NCBI GenBank assembly: GCA_013821525.1
Contig: JACDGR010000088.1
Span: 1-10,397 of the forward strand
From: Actinomycetota bacterium
GTDB lineage: Bacteria > Actinomycetota > Thermoleophilia > Gaiellales > Gaiellaceae
DNA length: 10,397 nt
Direction: 5' to 3'
Shown: positions 1 to 8,908 of the stretch, piece after piece
Position numbering within the stretch: position 1 is the stretch's first letter
Layout of the letters: every line of letters begins with the position of its first letter
Translations under genes and position numbers: made by a program
Notes under the pieces: model-generated
Seen by the model: only the letters and a program-made list of their open reading frames with translations
The model's database searches: none
What the model was told of the DNA's origin: nothing

Positions 1-804
1 GCGCTGGCCCGGACGGCCGCGACGCACGGGACCGAGACCCTCGCGATCCTGGTTGCGGTTGCGGCCGGACTCGCGCGATGCGCCGAGCCCTTCGGTGACG
101 CCACCGCGACGGCGAGCCGTGTCCTGGTCGCCAAGGCGCGTCTCCTTGCCGCCGCCGGGAACGCCGCCGTAGCCCTTCGGCATGATCTCGCCCTTGTTGA
201 TCCAGACCTTGACGCCGATGCGGCCGGTCGGGGTGCGAGCCTCGACGAAGCCGTAGTCGATGTCGGCGCGAATCGTGTGCAGCGGGACGCGGCCCTCGGA
301 GTACTGCTCCGACCGGCTCATCTCCGAGCCGCCGAGGCGACCCGAGCACTGCACCTTCACGCCGGCGGCGCCGGAACGAACCGCGGACTGCAGCGAGCGC
401 TTCATCGCGCGACGGAACGAGACACGGTTCTGGAGCTGCTCGGCGATCGATTGTGCGACGAGCTTCGCATCGAGCTCGGGGCGCTTGATCTCGTTGATGT
501 TGATGTGCACGTTCTTCTGCGTCATCGCGTGGACCTCTTTGCGCAGCGCATCGACCTCGACACCGGACTTGCCGATGACGATGCCGGGGCGCGCGGTGAA
601 GATGTCGATCGTGATCCGCTGCTTGTCCTTGCGGATCAGGATGTCCGACAGTCCCGCATGCGAGAGCTTCCGCAGGATGTGCTCGCGGATCTTGATGTCT
701 TCGATGAGGGCGCCTGCGAACTCCTTCTTCGGAACCATCCAGTTCGACTTCCAGTCGTGGATGACGCCGACGCGCAGACCGCCCGGATGAATTTTCTGGC
801 CCAT
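1..804 (-). CDS. rpsC: 30S ribosomal protein S3 (3' end outside the window)
   Basis: S3 sits on the 30S head at the mRNA entry channel and helps unwind mRNA. The frame is open for 268 codons from the ATG at 804-802 to the window edge with no stop, so the C-terminus is missing. The N-terminus MGQKIHPGGLRVG is typical of S3. A type II KH domain carries the GxxG loop GKSG at residues 78-81, and the C-terminal S3 domain includes QCSGRLGGSEMSRSE (152-166) and HTIRADIDYGF (176-186). From about residue 211 a Gly/Arg-rich tail extends beyond the roughly 210 residues at which the conserved core ends; such tails are known in actinobacterial S3. The start is fixed by the TAATG overlap with the rplV stop and by a purine-rich site (GAGGGAG, 815-821) ten bases upstream. 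It is last in this part of the operon; rplP and rpmC would be expected next. Confidence 0.97.
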   Translation of the reverse strand, partial: MGQKIHPGGLRVGVIHDWKSNWMVPKKEFAGALIEDIKIREHILRKLSHAGLSDILIRKDKQRITIDIFTARPGIVIGKSGVEVDALRKEVHAMTQKNVHININEIKRPELDAKLVAQSIAEQLQNRVSFRRAMKRSLQSAVRSGAAGVKVQCSGRLGGSEMSRSEQYSEGRVPLHTIRADIDYGFVEARTPTGRIGVKVWINKGEIMPKGYGGVPGGGKETRLGDQDTARRRGGVTEGLGASRESGRNRNQDREGLGPVRRGRPGQR

Positions 805-1292
805 TAGCTCACAGCTCCCTCGGTCTGCTTCTTACGCACGGGCTTGCGCGCTGCGCGCTTCGGCTTCTCACCGGAGGACGCCGGTGCGCTCCGCGCGGCA
901 CCTTGCACGACCGGATGTCCCTGTGCAACCTGCACGGTGATGTGACACGTGCGCTTCATGATCCGCGACGTGCGTCCGCGTGCGCGGGCGCGCCAACGCT
1001 TCAACGTCGGGCCTTCGTCGACGAATACGGCGTGCACGACGAGGTCGTCGCCGTTCCAGAGCAGCGCCGGGTTCGACTCGGCGTTCGCGACGGCCGAGCG
1101 CAGCACCTTCTCGACCTCGACGGCGGCGTGCCGCTGCGTGAAGGCGAGGATGGTGCGCGCCTCGGGCACGCTGCGGCCACGGATGTGATCCGTGACGAGC
1201 CGCGCCTTGCGGGGCGAGATACGGACGTTCTTGGCGACCGCCTGCACGGTGCGCTTCTGCACCTCGGGTGTGTTCTTCACGGCGGTTGCCAC
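804..1292 (-). CDS. rplV: 50S ribosomal protein L22
   Basis: L22 binds 23S rRNA, and its long beta-hairpin lines the peptide exit tunnel. The 162-residue product is longer than the usual 110-115 because of extra residues at both ends. The core begins near residue 21 (KNVRISPRKARLV), and the tunnel hairpin spans about 92-120, with the basic stretch LKRWRARARGRTSR followed by HITVQV. The C-terminal 40 residues are a low-complexity Ala/Pro/Lys/Arg tail, probably disordered and rRNA-binding (inference). The start is GTG at 1292-1290, sharing its first G with the rpsS stop (TAGTG); an AGGTG lies 11 bases upstream. The stop TAA overlaps the rpsC start by one base, so it is probably translationally coupled on both sides. 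Confidence 0.97.
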   Translation of the reverse strand: MATAVKNTPEVQKRTVQAVAKNVRISPRKARLVTDHIRGRSVPEARTILAFTQRHAAVEVEKVLRSAVANAESNPALLWNGDDLVVHAVFVDEGPTLKRWRARARGRTSRIMKRTCHITVQVAQGHPVVQGAARSAPASSGEKPKRAARKPVRKKQTEGAVS

Positions 1293-1576
1293 TAGCGCTT
1301 CTTCACCTGAGTCTTCTGGTCGCCGGCATGGCCACGGAAGTGGCGCGTCGGCGCGAACTCGCCGAGCTTGTGCCCGACCATCTGCTCGGAGATGAACACC
1401 GGGACGTGCTTGCGTCCGTCGTGCACCGCGATCGTGTGGCCCACCATCTGCGGGAACACGGTCGAGGTGCGCGACCAGGTGCGCAGCATCTGCTTCGAGC
1501 CCGAGTCGTTCATCGACTCGATCTTCGCCAGGAGGCGCTCTTCGATGAACGGGCCCTTCTTCGAGCTTCTACTCAT
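1292..1576 (-). CDS. rpsS: 30S ribosomal protein S19
   Basis: S19 is a small 30S head protein that forms a complex with S13 near the A-site finger bridge. The 94-residue product has the usual family length and begins MSRSSKKGPFIEERLL, with the conserved core WSRTSTVFPQMVGHTIAVHD and the C-terminal block GHKLGEFAPTRHFRGH. I chose the ATG at 1576-1574 because it gives the family's exact N-terminus; the longer open frame back to 1786 only shadows rplB. The rplB stop is two bases upstream, and an AAGGA-like site lies inside the rplB end at a rather long spacing. The stop TAG overlaps the GTG of rplV by one base. Nothing unusual is seen in the protein. Confidence 0.98.
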   Translation of the reverse strand: MSRSSKKGPFIEERLLAKIESMNDSGSKQMLRTWSRTSTVFPQMVGHTIAVHDGRKHVPVFISEQMVGHKLGEFAPTRHFRGHAGDQKTQVKKR

Positions 1577-1578
1577 AG

Positions 1579-2421
1579 CTAGCGCTTGTCCTTCCCGCGG
1601 CGGCGGCCGCGCACGATCAACTGGTTGGATTCCTTGTGCTTGCTGCGGGTGCGCTTGCCGAGCGTCGGCACGCCCCACGGGGTGACCGGATGCCGGCCGC
1701 CCTTCGATTTGCCCTCGCCGCCGCCATGCGGATGGTCGACCGGGTTCATGGCCGAGCCGCGGACGGTCGGGCGCTTGCCGAGCCAACGGGCGCGGCCGGC
1801 CTTACCGATCGTCACGTTCTGGTGCTCGACGTTGCCGACCTGGCCGACGGTTGCGCGGCAGGTGAGGAGCACGCGGCGCATCTCGCTGGAGGGCAGACGC
1901 AGGGTCGCGTACGCACCGTCCTTCGCGACGAGCTGCACACCGGAACCGGCGGAGCGCGCCATCTGCCCGCCCTTACCCGGCTTCAACTCGACGTTGTGCA
2001 CCATCGTGCCGGTCGGGATGTTCTCGAGCGGCAGCGCGTTACCGGCCTTGATGTCGGCATCGGCGCCGGACTGCACGTACGAGCCGACGCGCACACCGGC
2101 GGGAGCGAGGATGTAGGCCTTGAACCCGTCCGCGTAGTGCAGCAGCGCGATGCGCGCCGAGCGATTCGGGTCGTACTCGATTGCTGCGACCTTCGCAGGC
2201 ACGCCGTCCTTCGTGCGCTTGAAATCGATGATGCGGTAGCGCCGCTTGTGACCGCCACCCTGATGACGGGTGGTGATGCGGCCCATGTTGTTGCGGCCAC
2301 CCTTCTTCGTCAGCTTCTCGGTCAGCGCCTTCTCGGGCCTCGACTTCGTGATCTCCGCGAAGTCGGACACCGACATGTGGCGGCGACCCGGGCTGGTCGG
2401 CTTAAAACGTCTGACAGGCAT
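1579..2421 (-). CDS. rplB: 50S ribosomal protein L2
   Basis: L2 is one of the largest rRNA-binding proteins of the 50S subunit, needed for subunit joining and for the structure around the peptidyl transferase centre. The product is 280 residues, close to the usual 270-280. Visible signatures are GRITTRHQGGGHKRRYR (47-63), the central OB/SH3-like region, and the hallmark NPVDHPHGGGEG at 226-237, whose histidine is the classic conserved residue of the family. The basic C-terminus ends KDKR. The start ATG at 2421-2419 gives MPVRRFKPTSPGRR and has a clear Shine-Dalgarno GAGGTG at 2430-2435, eight bases away; an ATG at 2442 in the same frame lies ahead of that site and is rejected. Unlike other genes in this cluster, it is preceded by a 163-base gap after rplW. 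Confidence 0.98.
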   Translation of the reverse strand: MPVRRFKPTSPGRRHMSVSDFAEITKSRPEKALTEKLTKKGGRNNMGRITTRHQGGGHKRRYRIIDFKRTKDGVPAKVAAIEYDPNRSARIALLHYADGFKAYILAPAGVRVGSYVQSGADADIKAGNALPLENIPTGTMVHNVELKPGKGGQMARSAGSGVQLVAKDGAYATLRLPSSEMRRVLLTCRATVGQVGNVEHQNVTIGKAGRARWLGKRPTVRGSAMNPVDHPHGGGEGKSKGGRHPVTPWGVPTLGKRTRSKHKESNQLIVRGRRRGKDKR

Positions 2422-2584
2422 TAGTGGTTCACCTCGTGGCATGAGTGGATGCCCAGGGTGCTAGCACCGAGCCAGGCAAGGACGCAGGTCTCGTGCGGGC
2501 CGGTTGGGCCGGACGTGACCGAGGACGCGGCATGGTGCAGCGTGATAGCGCGCTGGGCGCCGCTCAATGTCGCGGGGTGAGCCA
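2422..2584 (-). promoter_or_regulatory. 163-base non-coding gap between rplW and rplB
   Basis: This is the longest non-coding stretch inside the operon; neighbouring ribosomal genes overlap or nearly touch. Near the middle, on the transcribed strand, lies the perfect 12-base palindrome GGTGCTAGCACC (2457-2468), bracketed by TGCC and GGCA, which could extend the stem across an asymmetric internal loop. Nearer the rplW stop there is a second weak stem, AGCG...CGCT with an inner CGC/GCG. I find no convincing -35/-10 pair and no U-run. It may hold an RNA control element, an internal promoter or a processing site, but the sequence alone does not decide. The rplB Shine-Dalgarno (2430-2435) is at its downstream end. 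Confidence 0.4.
2429..2533 (-). other. Possible 34-codon leader ORF ahead of rplB (doubtful)
   Basis: Within the rplW-rplB gap, an ATG at 2533-2531 opens a 34-codon frame rich in Arg, Pro and Ala, beginning MPRPRSRPAQPARTR. Its TGA stop at 2431-2429 overlaps the rplB Shine-Dalgarno. That position would suit a leader peptide that couples ribosome arrival to rplB initiation. Against it: there is no convincing ribosome binding site before the ATG, the composition is what random GC-rich DNA would give, and I know of no family. I list it only because the gap is otherwise unexplained. Confidence 0.12.
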
Positions 2585-2881
2585 CTACAACTGCGCTCCT
2601 TCGAAAATCTCGATCGTGTCACCAGCGCGCAGCTGCACAATGGCCTTCTTCCAACCGGGGCGCGTGCCCTTGAACAGACCGCGGCGCTTCGGCTTCGCCT
2701 GCACCTTGATCACGTTGACCCGCGAGACCTTGACGTCGAACATCTGCTCGACTGCCTGGCGAATCTGCGTCTTGTGCGCGTCCGAATGAACACGGAACGT
2801 GTACGTCCCGCGCACCGATGCGGCATAGCTCTTCTCGCTGACGATCGGCGCCAGGATCACCTGGCTCGCGTGCAAGGCCAT
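2585..2881 (-). CDS. rplW: 50S ribosomal protein L23
   Basis: L23 sits at the rim of the exit tunnel and is the docking site for trigger factor and signal recognition particle. The 98-residue product has the usual length. The motif IVSEK at 13-17 holds the conserved glutamate (E16) known to contact trigger factor, and the internal loop rich in Lys/Arg (KPKRRGLFKGTRPGWKKA, 63-80) is the rRNA-binding extension. The start ATG shares its A with the rplD stop (TGATG), and a strong GGAGG at 2891-2895 lies nine bases upstream. The stop TAG at 2587-2585 is followed by an unusually long gap before rplB. Confidence 0.98.
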   Translation of the reverse strand: MALHASQVILAPIVSEKSYAASVRGTYTFRVHSDAHKTQIRQAVEQMFDVKVSRVNVIKVQAKPKRRGLFKGTRPGWKKAIVQLRAGDTIEIFEGAQL

Positions 2882-3519
2882 CAGTGACCACCTCCGGCAC
2901 GGCCCGTGAGGGTCTCGAGCGCCGTCTCGGTGAGGAGCAGCGAGCGGGCCCAGACAACGGCTCCGACATCGAGCTCGCCCGGCTCCACGATCGCGACCTT
3001 CTCGAGGTTGCGGAAGCTCTTGACGAGATTGGTCTCGCCCTCGGTTGCGACGATCACGATCGGGGTCGCGAGGCCCGAACCGTCAACGAGGGTGCGTGCA
3101 ACCTTGGTCGACGGCGTGTCGAACGCGTCGGCCGAGACGATTGCGATCGTGCCCTCGTTCACGTGGCTCGCAAGCGCGGAGCGCAGGGCCGCCTTCGCGA
3201 CCTTGCGGTTCACCTTCTGGACGAACGTGCGCGGAACCTTGGCGAAGGTGTGACCGCCGCCCGTGAATTGCGGGGCGCGAATCGTGCCCTGACGGGCGCG
3301 GCCGGTGCCCTTCTGGCGCCACGGCTTCGCGCGGCCGCCCGAGACGAGCCCACGGCTCTTGGTCGCAGCAGTGCCTGCGCGTTGCGCATTCATCTCGGCA
3401 CGCACGACCTCGTGCACCAGGTGCGGCTTGACCTCGACGGCGAAGACGGCCTCCTCGAGGGAGACGTCCTTCGACTTCGCGCCCTGCGCGTCCAACAATG
3501 GGGCTTTCGGTGCTGCCAC
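2881..3519 (-). CDS. rplD: 50S ribosomal protein L4
   Basis: L4 is an early-assembly 50S protein whose extended loop reaches the narrow part of the exit tunnel next to L22. In Escherichia coli it also represses its own S10 operon; whether that applies here cannot be seen. The product is 212 residues, a normal length. The tunnel loop GGRAKPWRQKGTGRARQG spans 61-78, the region where macrolide-resistance changes occur in other species, and it looks wild type. The start is GTG at 3519-3517, sharing its first G with the rplC stop (TAGTG); a GGAGGTG site at 3528-3534, eight bases upstream, supports it. The stop TGA overlaps the rplW ATG by one base. Confidence 0.97.
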   Translation of the reverse strand: MAAPKAPLLDAQGAKSKDVSLEEAVFAVEVKPHLVHEVVRAEMNAQRAGTAATKSRGLVSGGRAKPWRQKGTGRARQGTIRAPQFTGGGHTFAKVPRTFVQKVNRKVAKAALRSALASHVNEGTIAIVSADAFDTPSTKVARTLVDGSGLATPIVIVATEGETNLVKSFRNLEKVAIVEPGELDVGAVVWARSLLLTETALETLTGRAGGGH

Positions 3520-4136
3520 TAGCCACGCACCTCCACGATGCCGTTCTTCGGTCCGGGGACGGCGCCCTTGACGAGCAGCAGGTTGCGCTCGACGTCGATG
3601 CCGTGAATGGTCAGGCCGAGCTGGGTGACGCGCTTGCCGCCCATCAGGCCCGGGAGCTTGCGGCCCTTGAAGACGCGCGATGGGGTCGCGGACGCCCCGA
3701 CCGAGCCCGGCGCGCGAACGTTGTGCGAGCCGTGCGAGCGCGGACCAGATGAGAAGTTATGACGCTTGATCGTTCCCTGGAAGCCCTTGCCGACGCCGAT
3801 GCCCGCGACCTTCACCTTGTCGCCGGCCTCGAAGAGCTCGACCGTGACGGCCTCGCCTTCCACGGCGCCGTCGATGCCGCCGCGGAACTCGACGAGCTTG
3901 CGGTGCGGGCCGACCTTGAACTTGCCGAGGTGGCCGAGCTGGCCTTTCGTGAGCTTGCGGTCTGCGACGGCGCCGAACGCGAGCTGCACGGCGTCGTAGC
4001 CGTCCGAGTCCGCGAACTTGACCTGCACGACCGGGCACGGGCCGGCCTCGATCACGGTGACAGGGGTGACTCCCCCGGTCTCCGGGTCGAAGACCTGCGT
4101 CATGCCGAGCTTGCGTCCTAGGATTCCCTTGGCCAT
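3519..4136 (-). CDS. rplC: 50S ribosomal protein L3
   Basis: L3 nucleates 50S assembly, and its central loop approaches the peptidyl transferase centre. The 205-residue product matches the family length. It starts MAKGILGRKLGMTQVF, and the signature GIGVGKGFQGTIKRHNF (112-128) leads into the loop RAPGSVGASATPSRVFKG (141-158). At the position of the glutamine methylated by PrmB in E. coli (Gln150) there is an alanine; non-Gln residues are common here outside proteobacteria, so this is a lineage trait and not a defect. The ATG at 4136 is five bases after the rpsJ stop with only a weak Shine-Dalgarno, suggesting translational coupling to rpsJ. Confidence 0.98.
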   Translation of the reverse strand: MAKGILGRKLGMTQVFDPETGGVTPVTVIEAGPCPVVQVKFADSDGYDAVQLAFGAVADRKLTKGQLGHLGKFKVGPHRKLVEFRGGIDGAVEGEAVTVELFEAGDKVKVAGIGVGKGFQGTIKRHNFSSGPRSHGSHNVRAPGSVGASATPSRVFKGRKLPGLMGGKRVTQLGLTIHGIDVERNLLLVKGAVPGPKNGIVEVRG

Positions 4137-4141
4137 ATCGC

Positions 4142-4450
4142 TTAGAGCTTGATCTCGATGTCGACGCCGGCGGGAAGATCGAGCCGCATCAGCTGGTCGA
4201 TCGTCTTCGGCGTGGGGCTGAGAATGTCGATGAGGCGCTTGTGCGTACGCACCTCGAAGTGCTCGCGTGAGTCCTTGTCCTTGAACGGGCTGCGGATCAC
4301 GCAGTACACGTTCTTCTCCGTCGGCAGAGGGACCGGCCCAGTGATCGTCGCACCGCTCCTCTGAGCGGTGTCGACGATCTGCTGGGCCGACCGGTCCAGC
4401 TGCTGGTGGTCGTAGCCCTTCAAGCGGATCCGGATTTTTCCCTGTGCCAC
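4142..4450 (-). CDS. rpsJ: 30S ribosomal protein S10 (NusE)
   Basis: S10 is a 30S head protein and, as NusE, pairs with NusB in transcription antitermination. The 102-residue product has the standard length, with KIRIRLKGYDHQQLD at the start, the long rRNA-contacting loop around 44-68, and HFEVRTHKRLIDI (64-76). The start codon is GTG at 4450-4448, with AAGGG at 4458-4462 seven bases upstream. It is the first gene of the S10 block but is only 39 bases from the tuf stop, so it is probably read through from the str genes. No long S10-type leader, such as the L4-responsive leader of E. coli, fits in the gap. Confidence 0.98.
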   Translation of the reverse strand: MAQGKIRIRLKGYDHQQLDRSAQQIVDTAQRSGATITGPVPLPTEKNVYCVIRSPFKDKDSREHFEVRTHKRLIDILSPTPKTIDQLMRLDLPAGVDIEIKL

Positions 4451-4489
4451 TGTTTATCCCTTAGTTGACGAGCAGTATTTTCTGGATCG

Positions 4490-5680
<1,191 letters not shown>

Positions 5681-5717
5681 CTGTTCCTTCCTCGTTCTCG
5701 TTTAGGACACCGCCTCG

Positions 5718-7814
<2,097 letters not shown>

Positions 7815-7830
7815 GAGGTTCTTCGTCTCC

Positions 7831-8301
7831 TTACCAGCGGTAGTGCGCAAAGGCCTTGTTGGCCTGCGCCATCCGGTACATGTCGTCTTTGCGCTTGTAG
7901 GCGTTCCCCTGCTGCTCGAGCGCGTCGATGATCTCGCCGGCGAGCTTGTCGGACATGTGCTTCTCACGCCGGTCACGCGAGAACGTGACGATCCAGCGAA
8001 GGGCGAGCGTGCGACCGCGGCGCTGAGGCACCTCGACCGGAACCTGGTAGTTGGCGCCACCGACGCGGCGCGACTTCACCTCGAGCACGGGCGTGACCGT
8101 CTTCACAGCCTGCTCCAGCACGTCGACCGGCGGACGGCCGGTCTTCTCGCCGACCTTCTCGAGCGCGGTGTAGACGATCGCCTCGGCGGTCGACTTCTTG
8201 CCGTCGCGCATGACGCGGTTCATCAGCTGCGTGACGAGCGTGCTGTCGTAGACCGGGTCAGCGATGACCGGGCGCGGCGTGATCTCTGCGCGACGTGGCA
8301 T
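7831..8301 (-). CDS. rpsG: 30S ribosomal protein S7
   Basis: S7 initiates assembly of the 30S head and lies at the E site. In E. coli it represses the str operon by binding between rpsL and rpsG. The product is 156 residues, standard length, beginning MPRRAEITPRPVIADPVYDS, with the beta-hairpin VKSRRVGGANYQVPVEV (75-91) and the C-terminus AFAHYRW. Its ATG at 8301-8299 shares one base with the rpsL stop (TAATG), so the roughly 100-base rpsL-rpsG regulatory spacer known from E. coli is absent. Control by S7, if any, must use another site. The ribosome binding site is weak, consistent with coupling to rpsL. Confidence 0.98.
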   Translation of the reverse strand: MPRRAEITPRPVIADPVYDSTLVTQLMNRVMRDGKKSTAEAIVYTALEKVGEKTGRPPVDVLEQAVKTVTPVLEVKSRRVGGANYQVPVEVPQRRGRTLALRWIVTFSRDRREKHMSDKLAGEIIDALEQQGNAYKRKDDMYRMAQANKAFAHYRW

Positions 8302-8675
8302 TACGAGCTCGACTTCTTCGCGCCGTACTTGGAGCGACCCTGCTTGCGGTCGGAGACGCCCGAGGCGTCGAGCGCAGCCCGGATCACCTTGTACCGGAAG
8401 CCCGGCAGGTCCTTGACGCGACCCCCGCGCACGAGCACGACCGAGTGCTCCTGCAAGTTGTGGCCCTCACCCGGGATGTAGGTACCGACCTCGAGGCCGT
8501 TCGTCAGGCGCACGCGGGCGATCTTCCGCAGCGCCGAGTTCGGCTTCTTCGGTGTGGTCGTGGAGACGCGCGTGCAGACGCCGCGCTTCTGCGGGGCCCC
8601 CGCGAGCGCCGGGGTCTTGGTCTTGGAGGGCTTCGACTTGCGGCCCTTGCGAATCAACTGGTTGACGGTCGGCAT
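8301..8675 (-). CDS. rpsL: 30S ribosomal protein S12
   Basis: S12 lies at the decoding centre and helps set translational accuracy. The product is 124 residues, exactly the family length. Conserved blocks are QKRGVCTRV (29-37), TPKKPNSALRK (41-51) and VRGGRVKDLPG (82-92). Lys43 and Lys88, the usual sites of streptomycin-resistance changes, are lysine here, so the protein is of the sensitive type. Asp89 is the site that RimO methylthiolates in other bacteria. The ATG at 8675-8673 gives the standard MPTVNQLIRKGR; the Shine-Dalgarno is weak (GAGAAG about 12 bases upstream). This is the first gene of the operon, with a promoter about 80 bases upstream. Confidence 0.98.
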   Translation of the reverse strand: MPTVNQLIRKGRKSKPSKTKTPALAGAPQKRGVCTRVSTTTPKKPNSALRKIARVRLTNGLEVGTYIPGEGHNLQEHSVVLVRGGRVKDLPGFRYKVIRAALDASGVSDRKQGRSKYGAKKSSS

Positions 8676-8720
8676 GCTGAGGCTGAGCTTCTCTTTCCGG
8701 TCGTATGCAGACAGAGGGCA

Positions 8721-8742
8721 CGCGGAGCAGACTGCTCACGCG
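8721..8742 (-). promoter_or_regulatory. Hairpin in the predicted rpsL 5' leader
   Basis: The transcribed strand can fold as CGCG-U-GAGCA, loop GUC, UGCUC-CGCG: nine pairs with one bulged U. With the promoter proposed just upstream, it would begin only a few bases into the mRNA. There is no U-run, so it is not a terminator. A 5'-end stem could protect the long mRNA, or could be a ribosomal-protein target replacing the missing rpsL-rpsG spacer site; both are inference. Confidence 0.45.
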
Positions 8743-8754
8743 CTGCGGCGAGGC

Positions 8755-8783
8755 ATGGTACCGGATTCCCCAGGGTCCCGCAA
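8755..8783 (-). promoter_or_regulatory. Predicted sigma70-type promoter for rpsL
   Basis: On the minus strand, TTGCGG (8778-8783) and TACCAT (8755-8760) are separated by exactly 17 bases, a good match to the housekeeping consensus (TTGACA and TATAAT, with the most conserved positions kept). The predicted transcription start is near 8748, leaving a leader of about 70 bases before the rpsL ATG. The position is right for a promoter driving the whole str-S10 unit. Not verified experimentally. Confidence 0.55.
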
Positions 8784-8908
8784 AGCTCGAGCCCGCCACA
8801 CGGCTACGCGCCCGAAACGGGCCGTAACCGCGAGATCGGGAGAGTGATTTTTCATACTTTCGCCCCGTAGCGCACCCCCTTGACGGTCACTAAGGTGCGA
8901 ACCCTGCG

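Larger units (their letters stand above)
8676..8908. promoter_or_regulatory. Divergent intergenic region between rpsL and the GGDEF gene
   Basis: These 233 bases hold the rpsL promoter and its leader hairpin. Upstream of the promoter lie a short perfect stem GCCCG-AAA-CGGGC (8810-8822) and a locally AT-rich patch (about 8845-8860, with a run of five T). Both fall where upstream promoter elements or a regulator site might be. On the plus strand, TTGACG (8880-8885) resembles a -35 box, but no -10 follows at the right distance, so no promoter for the plus-strand gene can be assigned. No RNA gene or small ORF is supported. Confidence 0.5.

Noticed and set aside
260..807. Two overlapping 176-codon plus-strand frames opposite rpsC
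   Set aside because: The minus strand clearly encodes S3 throughout; these are shadows.
1577..1786. Longer rpsS start at 1786
   Set aside because: The additional 70 residues are out-of-frame rplB sequence; S19 begins at MSRSSKKG.
1636..2424. 262-codon plus-strand open frame opposite rplB
   Set aside because: Complement of the L2 gene with no family resemblance and no ribosome binding site.
2419..2442. ATG at 2442 as an rplB start
   Set aside because: It lies ahead of the GAGGTG ribosome binding site and adds seven residues not typical of L2; ATG 2421 fits both spacing and family.
7815..8060. Longer fusA start giving a 780-residue protein
   Set aside because: The extra 82 residues are out-of-frame rpsG sequence with no similarity to EF-G; the rpsG stop and a Shine-Dalgarno lie just before the TTG at 7814.
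8880..8908. TTGACG at 8880 as a promoter for the GGDEF gene
   Set aside because: No -10-like hexamer occurs 16-18 bases downstream; a -35 match alone is not enough.
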